64,000 nt of DNA from Hydractinia symbiolongicarpus (GCF_029227915.1 NC_079879.1:13020001-13084000); one strand, 5' to 3'. Positions 1 to 12,067 are shown, numbered from the stretch's first letter. Numbers and translations: made by a program. The notes: generated by a model not told the origin, from the sequence alone.

Positions 1-904
1 TAGGAAAAGTCACCAAATTTCAGGTAATTTCATCCAGTATTTAAAAAGTTATTAGACTGAAAATTCCGCGGGCACTTCTGCCCCCCCCCCCCCCATATTA
101 TATAGGGTTAAAGCTTACCTCCCACTTACAAAAAAGTATTCAAAAATCAACTGAAAGTGTTGTACTAATTACGAAAACAATATTATTTCATACTTGTTTT
201 GATTTGTTTGAGGATATTCGACGTTAAAGTTGCAAAATATTAGCTATGGAAAAGCTTTGTATCGGTTTCCATTTTCAACATTTGGTAACAAGTGTTCATC
301 TTATATTAAAACTCGTTTTGGAAGAGTATTGACTCTTCCAAACGTCTGTTAATAACTCCACGCAGCTTGTTTTTTCTTACCTGTTTAGCAGGCTAAAAAA
401 GATGCTTTCCAGTGTTTTTTCTATTATTCTTATTGTATAAAGGGATAGCACAAGCAGACATTTTATAATTATTCAACTTAGTTGTAATAATTTACTCTTC
501 TCTTTTAGCTCCAAGTTTCGTTTACTGGGTTTTGCATCAATATCTTTAATGGGCTTTTTTTGCCATCCGGGAGATGACATCAAACTGGGTTAAATCCACA
601 ACAAGGAAGTATGTTGTAAACACAAGAAAATGTGGTTTTATATTTGCTTTATTATTTTCAGTTTTAGTTAATAAATGTTAAATTACTAATTCTCAATATA
701 GTATAAACAGAATATAATAAACTCTTTTTAAACAAAAGATTGCATTTAAGGAGTACACAATTTTACTTGTAGTTGAAGATTGGATGGTTTTGAAATGAAT
801 TATTAACTAAAAATCTGATATCGTATTACTGCTGGGCATAAATAAAAAGTCCTGATAAATCTTCAGATAATAGTCCACGTTAAGGGATTGAAGAGGCCTG
901 CTCT
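1..904. other. Intergenic, no gene seen
   Basis: AT-rich sequence with no convincing open frame on either strand. The only notable feature is a run of 14 C at 81-94. Confidence 0.5.
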
Positions 905-1060
905 GCGACTGGTGGCCTTATGGTAGAGCGTTCTCCTCCAGTGCAAAAGGTATTGGGTTTCATATCCTGCTCGAGTCATGTCAGAGATTCTAAATGTCAT
1001 GTCAGAGATTCTAAATGTGAGTCTATCCTTTCTGCTTAGCGTTCACCAAGAGAAAAGTAT
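905..1060 (+). repeat. tRNA-derived SINE-like repeat
   Basis: The segment 911-978 resembles a degenerate tRNA gene. An A-box-like stretch (TGGTAGAGCG, about 921-930) is followed at tRNA-like spacing by a B-box-like stretch (GGGTTTCATATCC, about 955-967). The following body contains a 21-bp unit (starting CATGTCAGAG) repeated in tandem at 977-1018. It cannot fold as a functional tRNA, so a pol III-type SINE remnant is the best reading. The family name is not known to me. Confidence 0.5.
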
Positions 1061-2459
1061 TGATATCTTAGGCGGTTGTGTAGTTGAGTGGAGGTTGTGT
1101 TAACACAACTTAAATTGCAATGGCAACCGTGTCGCTAAAAGCAGTTCAAGAAAAAAATACTGATTTTTAAGCAGTTTTTTCATTACCTTCTGTATTGTAT
1201 TGAAATGGGATAGGGAAATACAATCGATCAACAAAAGAATTGCTAAGAGTTCACGTGCAAACCAACCCATTCGGCTCATAACGGCCAAAGGTGGAAACAC
1301 GTGTTCCCAAAAATGTCTATCGTAGGTCCATCATAAAGCTGTTTTTGTCACATGAAATTGTTAAACGTTTTGTTTACCATTCGAAGTCCATAATCTAGTG
1401 CCCATGACGTTAGTACACGTTTTTTGATTATTTATAACGAATGTGACAATAGGAACGAAGTAACTCAGTAATTAGCAAATTTTTCGGGGTCTGATATAAC
1501 GTTGTTAAAAACATAGATATATATTTCGTGCATTTTAACAGCCATATTGCAGACAAAATACGAATATTATTAATATACAGATTATAATTACAGAAACATC
1601 TAATTATAAAGGTATGAATTTGTCTTTCTTATGCAGGGATGGTCAAACGGTCTACCACGAAAGACCATCTCGGAAATGTCTTATGCTTTTCATGCAACCA
1701 ATCCATTTTTTTAAAAACTTAATGACATATTATCACCATCTTTTAAACTGCGCAAAATGATTGCACTACTTAAGTATTTCTACACCGATATTCTTAACTG
1801 GTTGAAAATAGCTTTCAGCTAAACAACAAGCCCAAGTTCAAATACACAGGGCATTGTACTTTGCAACACAGCACCAAAGCCGATCCGTATCTGTGCATTA
1901 CCTGACTAAACCTCAACTGAGAAATAAATTTTTTTACGTAAACAAAAAAATCAAGGGATCGAGGAAAAAGAACATGACATACTTCGAAAATCTATTCTAA
2001 GGTTGTAAATAAAACTTTTTATGTTTAATAACAAATCAACAGTCAACTATTTTAAGGTTTGTGGTCTTTCACGACACACCAGTATTATTTCATTGAAGAA
2101 AAGTTTACACCCTGAATTATGCTTTAAGTTTGTTTATAATTCTCATTGTTTTGTTCCACATTTCTAAAATACAAAAAGAGGACTAACGTAGCTAGCAAAT
2201 GTTAAACCAAATTAGATTTATTATGCGCCACAGGTTTATTTAGTTTTGTCCTCCTGGCAATTTTCGACGTCGCTGATTTTTTAACATGCTTGTTTTCATT
2301 GATCTGAAATGGTAACGATATTCTGGTATGTCAAAAGATATTTCAATGAATATTTTAAATAAACTTTTAAACAAAGTTTCGGGGTTTGCAGGGAAGATTT
2401 TCTACTTCCTAATTTTATAGCTCTAGAAATTTTTTTCACTTCGCCGGCTAGTTGCATAT
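1061..2459. other. Intergenic, no gene seen
   Basis: AT-rich DNA without a supported gene. Short open frames here have no family resemblance and no convincing splice context. Confidence 0.45.
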
Positions 2460-2620
2460 CTATTTAACGATCTGAGATGCGATGGCTTCGAGCTTAACGC
2501 GTTTGGTACCCACCAATGCTGGGATAGGATCATCTCTACTATTTAAGAAGTCATAAACTGCTCCAGCGGTTTCTAGACTTCTTTGAATAAGAATTTGGAA
2601 ATTCGTAACGCTCTCAGAAA
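2460..2620 (-). CDS. Candidate terminal exon of an unidentified gene
   Basis: On the minus strand an open frame of 52 codons plus stop follows an AG acceptor-like site at 2621-2622 and ends in TAG at 2460-2462. Its composition is protein-like and unlike the surrounding AT-rich noise, with motifs such as SLETAGAVYDFLN and ALVGTKRVKLE. It has no methionine start, so it would be a last exon or a fragment of a mobile-element gene. I do not recognise the family, and no partner exon was found upstream on this strand. Confidence 0.35.
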
Positions 2621-3263
2621 CTATTTTTAGCCAGAAGTTTTCTCAATACAATGGGGTTGATGTGTCAGCAACAAACATGCAAATAAACAGCTCGGTAAAT
2701 ATTTTCGTTTGTGGTTTTGTTAAAATCTCGGGATACAGCTATTTATTATCTGCGGTGTAGGTAGTACGTAAATAAATCTCTTTTGTGTATTGTCTTAAAC
2801 AGGCAGTGATCTTGAAATTACATGCCCAATGTATATTGCAAGAACTAAGTGAACAAAAACATTGCTTCAATACATTTTGTAAATATAAAACTTCCATTTT
2901 TGGATTATTTTAATTTCTTACAGTGGTGTCAGGTTTGCAGTTTACAATGAGGACCCAGTCAAATCTATCCCCTCCCACAAAAAGAATAAGAACAAAAAAA
3001 AGAAAAATAAGATTGCGGACATTGAGCAAATACTGAGTTATCGCTGTAAACTTCGTTAAGATTTTTCAAAATTTAGTCAAATAGATAAATAACAATCAAA
3101 CAAAATTGCAATCACCTATCACAAAGAGAAAACCTCAAATATTTACAAACACAAAATTGATTTTTAAATTGTGCAATACATATGTACATATTTGTTTCTT
3201 TTTGAAAGGCGTATAAGTGGACTTTGACTTTTACGATACAATGCATCCTTTTGTTCTTTCCAG

Positions 3264-3392
3264 GCGTGGCAATGGACTTTTACCTTTCTGCAGAAACAAT
3301 AACACTAGCCACAGTGGGCGATCAATTAAGTAATTTGATCTGTGAGTTCGGCCTAGTATTGCAACCTGACGTCCACGGTCTGTCTATCTATG
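3264..3392 (+). CDS. Possible orphan internal exon
   Basis: A 129-bp open segment lies between a good acceptor (TTCTTTCCAG) and a GTACGA donor. It encodes a protein-like stretch including MDFYLSAETITLATVGDQLS and is richer in G+C than its flanks. There is no recognised domain and no partner exon, so chance cannot be excluded. Confidence 0.25.
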
Positions 3393-4312
3393 GTACGATA
3401 TGTTTCGTCTGTTAGATGTTTTTGTAATCTAAATGCACGCATGATCTCATGCATAGATATTTCTGACGCAATTGTATTTTGTAGTTAGATTTTTCTATTT
3501 TTTTTTATTTTAAAAGCTGGAAATTGAAGATTACAAAATAAAAAGGTAAATTAGTTACTAAACATAACTAATCATAATGTATAATTATAAAATATGTGCT
3601 TCAAATATAAAAATTTAGGGTACCACATGTTTTCAATTAACACATAAATGCAAGCCAAAGTATCTAACATAAAGTTTTATTCCTAGCTCTCGGACGAATA
3701 AGGTAGTATTAAAGTATCTTGATAATCCAACATACAGAACAACCTCGTAAGCACACAATAATTTATTAAGAGGTCGTAGCAAATGTAGGTTTTACGAATT
3801 CTAACGCTTAAAACCAGTAAAACTGTACGGGTTAAAGAATTCTTCGTTACGACCTAATGAATTGGATAAAACTCGTAAGGCTTCATTTCTGGTCCAGGTT
3901 GGATAAAAATAGTACTGGGTGTGCACATGTTACAAGAAACAGGCAATCTTGCAAACGAGACTCAAATTTTTAGAAAAATTTAGTAGGGTTGAATCAATTT
4001 CAAAAGGTGACCTAGTGAGCGAATCGAAATCTGTCTTTTTGATTGTTGATTCCAACATTTTAAAATTAAACATCACCACTGTGTAAATATTGGGTGCTTA
4101 AAATGATCTATTTTTATCTACTTTTTATGAGTTTGGATGTTTGATATTTCTAACCCCTATTATGGTTTGATTATTATTTTCGGACAACCGTTGACAATTG
4201 GATACCATTGTTTTTTTAACTGTGGTTGTTAAATATCGTACCATGTGAGTGTATGTCAAAAAATCACGTGCTAATAGTGTGAGGATTTGCTTGCTCCATC
4301 CAACTGAAAAGG
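3393..4312. other. Intergenic, upstream region of the FMO gene
   Basis: No gene seen. It contains AT-rich spacer leading into the TATA-containing promoter of the monooxygenase gene. Confidence 0.4.
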
Positions 4313-4322
4313 TATATATATA
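4313..4322 (+). promoter_or_regulatory. TATA box of the FMO gene
   Basis: TATATATATA lies about 45-55 bases before the ATG at 4367. A start site around 4343 would give a very short 5' leader. The assignment is positional. Confidence 0.5.
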
Positions 4323-4366
4323 GCTAGCGTTACCAAGATCAGAAAAATATAGTTCATTCGCAAAAA

Positions 4367-5847
4367 ATGGCAAATGTAGCAATTATTGGTGGCGGCCCAT
4401 GCGGGATGTCACTGCTATCTGCTTTTCGTAGTGCAGAAAGGAGTGGTGAAAAGATACCCAATATTGTTTGCTTTGAAAAACAAAGTTCAATAAGTGGCTT
4501 ATGGAATTACAGTTGGAAGCATGGTTCAGATGAACATGGTGAGTATGTCCACAATAGCATGTATCGTACCCTCTGGTCAAACGGACCTAAAGAATGCTCG
4601 GAAATGGCAGACTACACTTTTGAGGAACATTTTGGAAAAGCCATACCATCTTATCCACCAAGAGCTGTGTTGCAGGATTATCTACTAGGTAAAGCTAAGA
4701 AACACAACATTTCAGAATTTGTTCGTTCGAACACAGTCGTAAGAACAGTAAAAGAAAAAGGAGACAGATTTACGGTATCCTACGAAGATTTGGTTAATAA
4801 GACGCATGGGGAGGACACATTTGATTATGTTGTGGTAGCTACAGGTCATTACTCAGTACCACATATACCAATTTATCCTGGAATCGATCAATTTCCTGGC
4901 AGAGTTCTTCATAGTCATGATTTTAGAAATGCAGAAGAATTTAAAGATCAAACCATTGTTTTACTTGGCTCCAGTTATTCTGCAGAGGATATTGCACTCC
5001 AATGCTACAAATATGGTGCTAAGAAATGCATTATATCATACCGATCGAAACCAATGGGTTACAACTGGCCTGAACAAATAAAAGAAGTTCCACAACTCCA
5101 AAAAATTGAAGGAAAGACTTTTCATTTTGCAGATGGAAGTTCTATTAACGCCGACTCCTTGATTATGTGCACTGGATATCAACATTTTTATCCATTCTTA
5201 AGTGAAAGAATCAAGTTATCTGCCACCAATCACCTTTACATTGACAAATTATACAAGGGTGTAATATTTGAGGATAATCATAAACTAATATATCTTGGTG
5301 CACAAGACCAATATTACACTTTCACATTGTTCGATGTTCAAGCTTGGTTTGCAAGAGATTTTATCCTTGGGAAGATAAAATTACCGAACGTCAAAGAAAT
5401 GAAGGCGGACATGGAGAGTTGGATGACTCGTTTTAGTGGCTTAACTACACATGCTGAAGAGATAGATTTTCAGAGCGACTACATTAAAGATTTGCTAAGG
5501 GTAAGAGCTTCCATATTTTTGTTTGCTTTTAGAATGTATCACCATGTTTGGAATGTTTTGTGTTTTTTACAGGTCAAAACTTATGAATTTTTTGTCGCCA
5601 TTTTTACTAGGTTACAAACTATCCTCAACATGACGTCGACAAAATGAATGCTGCTTTTAAACAATGGAAGGATGACAAACGAAAAGATATTTTGACGTAT
5701 CGAGATATTCCTTTCACATCTGTCATAACTGGCACACCTTCTCCGGAAATGAAAGTTGCTTGGTTGAAGGCAATGGACTCATCGTTGAACTGGTTTGTGA
5801 ACGAAAGTTTAAAAATAAATGTGGAAAGTAAGAAAAGCATTGGGTAG
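4367..5847 (+). CDS. Flavin-containing monooxygenase, trimethylamine-monooxygenase-like
   Basis: Two exons, 4367-5500 and 5611-5847, are joined in phase 0 across a 110-bp intron (donor GTAAGAG, acceptor TTTTTACTAG) and encode 456 aa. Visible motifs are the FAD dinucleotide site GGGPCG (residues 8-13), the WSNGPKE stretch (70-76) typical of bacterial trimethylamine monooxygenases, ATGHY (158-162), the FMO signature FxGxxxHxxxF (176-186, FPGRVLHSHDF) and the NADPH site GSSYSA (201-206). The family uses FAD, NADPH and O2 to oxygenate soft nucleophiles such as trimethylamine, and the protein has no signal peptide or membrane anchor. The start has a good AAAAATGG context. Length and motif spacing match the bacterial Tmm branch better than vertebrate FMOs, which carry a C-terminal membrane segment. 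Substrate is inferred. Confidence 0.88.
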
Positions 5848-8839
5848 ACTTTTATGGAAAAGCTTTTTTAAAAACTAGATTTTAAATAAGTTTTTTTTTT
5901 ATTTTACTTTAGGATTCTTATAAATTTAATATTGGGCTTAGATCGCTAAGCAATTTGTGATATTTATTACTGGTATTGTCTGGTAAGTAAAAAATTCTGA
6001 ACGAAACGGGTAATGTTGCAACATTGAGACATTTATCAAGTAGAATCCTTCTATATATTCTGGACATGTGATTGATCCGACTTTTCGAATTTTACCCCAT
6101 AATCGGGAAAAATCGGATTTCCGGCAATTTTTTGCTATTTTTAATGCGAACTATGTCAAATCGAAAAATATATTGAATAAATTTTATTTAGCTTTCAGAA
6201 CCTTTAAACAGAATGTGAAAATTCGCTCTAGAACTAAAGTAATTGAATTTTAAGCAGATAAACAAATCTTATGCTATCGACGACGTCACAGAAAAAGTAC
6301 TGACATAAGCAAAAATTAATTTTGAGTTAAAAACTTGAGAATTATTCCAAAACAAATGACAAGAACTTCGAAGGGCTTAATAAATTCCTTCGAATTTTTT
6401 TTATAATGTAACAAGCTACTTGACTTGGTAATCAATTTAAGTTTAACAGAATGTTCATAGAAACGAATAAGAATGTTCAAGATATCAATTCTAATGTCAT
6501 TGGTTCCAGTAAGTGGTGGCTTTCCGGACTGTAATTTGCAGTTTAAGACCTCTATAAGAAAGTAAATACATTAATCACTCTAGCATCCATTCTTAGAAAC
6601 AACTCCTTGTTTGTTTGATTCATTTCACAAATAAGGAATGACAGCAACAGGAATTTACATTGTCTTGAACCGCTCTTAAACTATCATATTTTATATTCTA
6701 AATGATACATGACCATGTCAATACCTGTCGTACCGAACTATTATGTATTTTTGATTGTGTATTATCGTTTTTGATTATCTGCTGTTTTTCTGTGGTGAGA
6801 CAAATGCTGTAGATGCTTCTCCAAGTTGGCAGGTATTCAGTAATATGAAACTTCTTTATGTATTAATAGGGACCTCCAAGTGACAGTGATAGTCAGCTGT
6901 CTTTTTCATTGTGTGTGGGATGTGACGACGTTTCTTTTTTATGGACAACTTAGTTATTAATATTAGGAATGAATTGCTTGTATTACAAGTCATCGCTAAG
7001 TAGTTAGTTAATGAGAATTCTCAGTTTGGCTACTTTACGAATTGTTGATAAGGCTTATGCCTGGAGTGTGCAGAGGAGAGCCTGTAAACACAATGAAAGA
7101 CCGACATATGTTTACTTCTTTTGAAGAATCACCACAGCTTCCTGTTTCTTTAAGTTGTACCTTTTATCTACAGATTTCTTTTTTTAGATTTGATTCATTT
7201 AAATTACTGTATTTACTTTACTAAACAAAAGATATTTTATAATTTTTGACTTCAGGGTGTGGCGTCCATTCAAGGAAGGCGCCCTCCTGCATTTGTTTGA
7301 AAGGACATTGACATAAATTTAAAATTTTTATGCGAATTAAAAAAGAAAGAAGGAGAAATTATTAACAACTTTAATTTAGAAATTTTTAGTTTATCTGAAA
7401 TCCATGTATCACAACAATATGTCGGTGGATGTACCATATCCTAGGACTAACCTAAAAAAGGAATGAGATTGTAAAAATCTAACATCTGCAACAAACTTAG
7501 ACAAGGAGTAAAGGCAAAGAAAAAAAAGGGAGAGGGGGTGGGGGTAAAAAAGGAAGTACTCCTGTTCCTGCCTTTTGCCTTCTTTCTAATCTTTTTTAGT
7601 ATTACTTTGCATGACAGGCCGCTAGTTAGATATAAAGGTTCCCACGGTTGAAGGACAGAATCACGATACTTGCTGATTTGTTATGCTTATCAGTTTATGG
7701 ATAGTTAGCTAGCTAGATGTTGCAACTTTGTCGACCCCAAAGAATAACAAGTATAGTGTGCAGCATCATAAAATCCAGTGAAGCATTGTAGCATTATCCA
7801 AGCCGTTGCATGTTTACTGCGTCATAAAATCAAGTGGCAAGTGTGGAATGTACCAATGTTCATATTGAATATCAATATTGACATCGATATTCAATATTGA
7901 TATTCAAATTTTCATTCCTATTTATCTAAACAAAATTGTAATTCTGGCTAAACAACTAATTTCCTGGTGTTTCATATTGTGTTCTTATTTGCCATCTGGC
8001 TAGCTAAACACAAAGAAATAAAGGAGCACAAATAAAAGCAAATTTAACAGTGTGGCAATATTCAAATTTATCAGTATTTTGCAGGCCTCATGATTGAATG
8101 TCTTGTTCTGGTGTCCATAAAAATAAAAAGAACATAAAAGCTTACTCTAAACTTATCAAATTCTAATCGCTTGAGTTTGAGGTAAAATTAAAACCTTTTA
8201 CAGCTAATTTAACTTACAAAATAAGAATTGTACAGTTTAAGGCGGAATAGAGGCAAATCCTGCAAAATATTTTTCTAATTTAACCCTGCAATCATCATTT
8301 ATTCGACTAATGTTTTTGAATTTCAAATTAAAATAGTCAAATTTGTTGTATATATTTACAGTCGATTTTTGCCCTTAAGCATTGTTTACCTTTTTAGGGG
8401 AAAAAGACTTAAAAATTTTAGTTCACGTTTATCATATAGGCGAATTGCTTGTTTTTAATATGTATTTCAATGTACTATTACGTATAACTTCCGTCCCGAA
8501 TTTTTTAGCAAACTGTTAGAAAATTTGGCTTTCTTGATGGAATGTGGGGGGGGGGGGGGGGGGGGGGGTGAGGGGGGATGAGGAATGTTGATTGCCTTAA
8601 CCGTGGTTGTCATAGGATCCAACTCGAAGCATTAATTTTGTTGTTATTTATGCAATTTTTTCTCAATTTTTTTTAAAAGTTTTGATTTATATAATAAAAG
8701 GGGTGCTTGTTCGTGTTCATGAACAACTGAACTAATATATTAACTTGTATCTCGAAAAAATTTGCATGAGAGGAAATCATATTCAACATCAAATTTTATG
8801 AGTAGTATCAACACCTAACAAAATAGCAACAGGACTACC
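5848..8839. other. Intergenic, no gene seen
   Basis: About 3 kb of AT-rich DNA without a supported gene. It contains a perfect 15-bp-stem inverted repeat at 7867-7905 and a run of 23 G at 8546-8568. A short open stretch after an acceptor-like site near 6870 ends in TAG and was too short to call. Confidence 0.45.
7867..7905. repeat. Perfect short inverted repeat
   Basis: GAATATCAATATTGA and its exact reverse complement are separated by 9 bases. It is AT-rich and partly simple-sequence. Confidence 0.6.
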
Positions 8840-8949
8840 TAAATGGTACTAATTTTCACGGGTATTAATTTTCGCGTTTTTTTATTTTTGAAAAAAAATG
8901 CATTTCGCGGGTATTTATTTTCGCGTTTTGCACAATGACTACTATAATG

Positions 8950-9870
8950 TTACAAACTAATCACTAAATACATCGAATGCATTTCCGTAGTCATCATCAT
9001 TTGTTGATTCGCCATTTTCCTTCCATTCAGATGATTCGTACTCAATTTCACCCTCTTTCCTCCATCGATATAAATCGAGCTCTTGGGGAAATAAGGAAGT
9101 GATGCCCAAAGTTCTATTGGCTTTGAGACTTCCATAAGCAGCCATTGACCCTAATGTAATTGCGTTATAAATGCCTGATCTCTTTAATCCATTCTAAATT
9201 ATTTCATGCCCCTTTGTGATGGTCATGTAGTTGTAGAAATATATGAGCCATTTTGCATGAAGAGGTTTCAGAAGACTCAATCGGTATCGATTCCAATATC
9301 ATCTAACTCCTAGTTGTTTTCTAAGCCTGTGTTTATTTCGCAAGTAAATCATTCTGAAAATTTCTCTTTTATGTAATCTTCTGCAGCCTTAATAATAATG
9401 ATATCCAACGGTTGAAACAAGTGTGTCATATTGTTTGGTAACAAATAGCTATATACTGGTTACCAACAATATGACACACTTGATCTTTAGAGCTTTTATA
9501 AATTGGTTTCTTGTTTCCTTCCCCGAAAAACGTCAAAAATGAGCAAGCCTTTTTCAGTTTCGCATCCAGGGTTTTTCCGCTCTTTCTTGACGTATGGTAT
9601 TATAATTTCGTTGATAAAATTCAACGCTTCTTTTTTGTTACTGTATTGAGTTTTATTCGCACTCAGTAAGTACACATTTTGTTAACTTCTATTAGTGTAA
9701 CCTTTGTATATCGGCTGAATGGGGAGAAACTTATTGTCAAACGTGATGGAAAAAGTAGCAAAGTGGTCTCTTCTTGTTTAGTCATGGTCAATGATGACAC
9801 TTGTACTTATTTTGATAGAGTTCGGTCGAAATTGATAATTACCGAGGCTGGAATTTTGTATTCTTCAATT
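8950..9870 (-). pseudogene. Decayed pogo/Tigger-type DDE transposase
   Basis: Fragments in several minus-strand frames follow the order of a Tigger (pogo, DDE_1) transposase. An INFD stretch around 9826-9840, followed by a TMTKQ stretch, matches the first catalytic aspartate block. A later block includes KKERKNPG and LLIFDVFRG. PNNMTHLFQPLD (about 9403-9440) is the hallmark motif before the third catalytic residue. A C-terminal block contains MAAYGSLKANRTLG and an acidic tail ending at 8950. Stops, frameshifts and an inverted duplication (9419-9481) break it. The N-terminal CENP-B-like DNA-binding part was not recognised. AATTTTCGCG-type motifs at 8850-8930 may be part of the element's end. 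Confidence 0.75.
9419..9481. repeat. Near-perfect hairpin inside the Tigger relic
   Basis: AAGTGTGTCATATTGTTTGG at 9419-9438 is matched on the other strand by the segment ending at 9481, giving a stem of about 23 bp with one bulge and a 15-base loop. The arm at 9419-9442 is the ancestral coding arm, because it reads the conserved transposase motif. The other arm is therefore an inverted duplicate. Confidence 0.8.
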
Positions 9871-10463
9871 TAATTAAGGAATTGATGAAAAAAGTTTAGC
9901 TCTGCTTCCCTTTGAGCACTGACTGGAATGTGCACCTTCTCAGTTGTTTTCATACAAAAAACAACAGCCTGTTTTCAAATCTTCTTTTTCTAGCTGTGGG
10001 TGTCGTTTTAGTAGAGCGTTTGCTAGAATTTACAAATCAAAATGTGTCGATTTTAATACCCAAAAGACAAGTAGGTCCGCGCAACTTATGTGTGATGACT
10101 TTTTTTGGGAGATTTCTTTTTCCGATCTGCATCATTGATATGATTCTCGTAACGCTTTTTAAATCCACAAACTGTGCTCTTGTTCAGATTCTAGTAAGTT
10201 TTTTCCTCTTTTTCTTTGTTCAACGTTTAAAAACAGAATAAAGACAAACTGTACCACATTAGCTAAACATGTGCAATTTTTGCTGCAGAATTCATCTAAA
10301 GCTTAATGAAATTGTATAAACGTTTCACCTCAGCAAGCATAGACACTAATCTTTCACTCAAGCTCTTTTGCCAACCAATAAAAAAGAAATAAATGCAAAC
10401 AGAGGTCATAAGCTTGGTTGGCATTTCAACAAGTAACTTGGTTTTTCTACTCTTCGGTGGAAT

Positions 10464-10600
10464 ATGGTAGCAATAACATGGTAGCAATAATATGGTAGCA
10501 ATAACATGGTAGCAATAATATGGTAGCAATAACATGGTAGCAATAACATGGTAGCAATAACATGGTAGCAATAACATGGTAGCAATAATATGGTAGCAAT
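10464..10600. repeat. 14-bp minisatellite, 10 copies
   Basis: The unit ATGGTAGCAATAAC/T is repeated nine full times plus 11 bases of a tenth. Copies differ only at the last base (C or T), so the array is homogeneous and probably young. The 14-bp period is not a codon multiple, so the open frames through it on both strands are by-products of the repeat. Confidence 0.95.
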
Positions 10601-11181
10601 CGGCCAAAAAGCCACAAAGTCCTTTTATTTCAGTTATAAACGGATTTATCTATTTTGTATAAGAAAAAGCCAAAAATCATCTGAAAGTACTATCTTTCCC
10701 CTCAAAAATCGGAAAATCGGATTTGCGTGTCAAAACTTTGTTCAACCGATTCCTCTTGATAAAATAAAAATATTAATATATAAAAATATAATAAAAATCA
10801 TGCTGATGGCTTGATTCTAACCTTATCTTAATTCTTACAGGAGTTATTATGCGATATGTTACTGATAATAGGGGTTTCATATTAATTTATGGGGGTAAGT
10901 AATGGCCAATGCATAGGACCAAAAATTTGTTTGCTTGGTGTTTAATAGATATTTATGAAAACTCAGTATTACAGATATACAACCCAAGAGAGGTGGGAAG
11001 TGGATGGGGCGGAATCCGCATCCGCATAGCACTCTGCTTATTGAGCCCTGGGATGGCTGCAATCAGTAGTAAATACTGTTTGAAATAACGCAGCTAAGTG
11101 GCAACTATCAATTTTTAAATGAAATATAAAATAATAACAGAAAACGATTCATTCGTAATCAGCAAAGTAACCATATACCTT
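10601..11181. other. Intergenic, no gene seen
   Basis: AT-rich spacer between the minisatellite and a MITE, with no supported gene. Confidence 0.4.
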
Positions 11182-11280
11182 AAAGGAATTAATTTTCGCA
11201 AGAAATTTTTTGTGAGAACTATTTTTGCGAAGTTGACAGAAATTCGCGAAAATTAATTCCCGCGAAAATTAATTTCCTTT
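11182..11280. mobile_element. MITE with AAAGGAATTAATTTTCGC ends
   Basis: The left end AAAGGAATTAATTTTCGC is matched in inverse orientation at the right end with one extra base. Two further GCGAAAATTAATT blocks lie inside. At about 99 bp, non-coding and palindromic, it fits a miniature inverted-repeat element. Related AATTTTCGC / CGCGAAA motifs recur near 8850-8930, 17710-17760, 19340-19380, 23530-23590 and 60610-60660. Confidence 0.6.
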
Positions 11281-11622
11281 GTAGCACTACATCTTAACGA
11301 CAAATATATATTCGCCTCTCGAGCTGTTGATACGAATTGCATCAGACAGACAAAGAGGAGTCGACAAGGACAAGTCATTTACTTGGCAATTCAAGTTTTC
11401 GTAAATGCCAGCAGAGCCTGAAAACGCAATATTTGAATTTTTATGCAAAAACGTTCCACCGTTGCTAGATATTCAAAACTGATATTCTGGGTAGGCAATA
11501 TTTTAAACAATTTTAAGATTAACTTTCAATCCCAAACTTGGGTAGGGAATTTTATAGAAAAAATGAAAGTACAGTAGAGAGTGTTATATAGGAAATATTA
11601 TAAATGAGTCATTAAAATATTC

Positions 11623-11898
11623 CTATCGATAGCACGAAAAATGAACTTTTTTAGAATTAGATAAGAAGGATGACCGGGAGGATGCGAAATATAAAACAAT
11701 AGTGTATGCTATATATTCTACGAAAAAGTAACATACTTTGTCGGGTATTAACAGATTATAAAATAAAGCAAGATCACGAAAGAGCCGTACGCAACGGACC
11801 ATAGCTGGAAGAATGAGCATGATAAGGACTGGTACAATAAAAAGAAAGATCATAAGAAAGTGAAAGAAACCATAAATAGTATAGACAGAAATACTCAT
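11623..11898 (-). CDS. Possible small membrane-protein fragment
   Basis: A 91-codon frame from ATG has two strongly hydrophobic segments (about residues 9-34 and 55-73). It resembles part of a polytopic membrane protein, but no family motif is visible. AT-rich DNA readily gives hydrophobic frames, so this is weak. A second minus-strand coding island lies 170 bp upstream (12068-12220). Confidence 0.25.
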   Translation of the reverse strand: MSISVYTIYGFFHFLMIFLFIVPVLIMLILPAMVRCVRLFRDLALFYNLLIPDKVCYFFVEYIAYTIVLYFASSRSSFLSNSKKVHFSCYR

Positions 11899-12067
11899 AT
11901 CTATTGGATTTCATATCAACTTGCACTTCGGAAAGCGAATATTTTGAAAAAGTTTAAAATGATTCAAAACAAACGCAAAAGAAACGAAACGTAAGAAAAG
12001 GAACGTAACATAATGCGCACATTTCAAAATTGTTTCAATTTAGGTCCGCAAAAAGACGTTAATTACT

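Noticed and set aside
905-980. tRNA gene
   Set aside because: A- and B-box-like motifs are present but the acceptor and anticodon stems do not pair, so it is treated as a SINE head.
9912-10241. 109-codon hydrophobic plus-strand frame
   Set aside because: Runs opposite the N-terminal side of the Tigger relic and is AT-rich with no recognisable domain.
10296-10607. Long minus-strand frames through the minisatellite giving a YCYH-rich protein
   Set aside because: The frame is open only because the 14-bp repeat lacks stops. There is no conserved flanking coding sequence.
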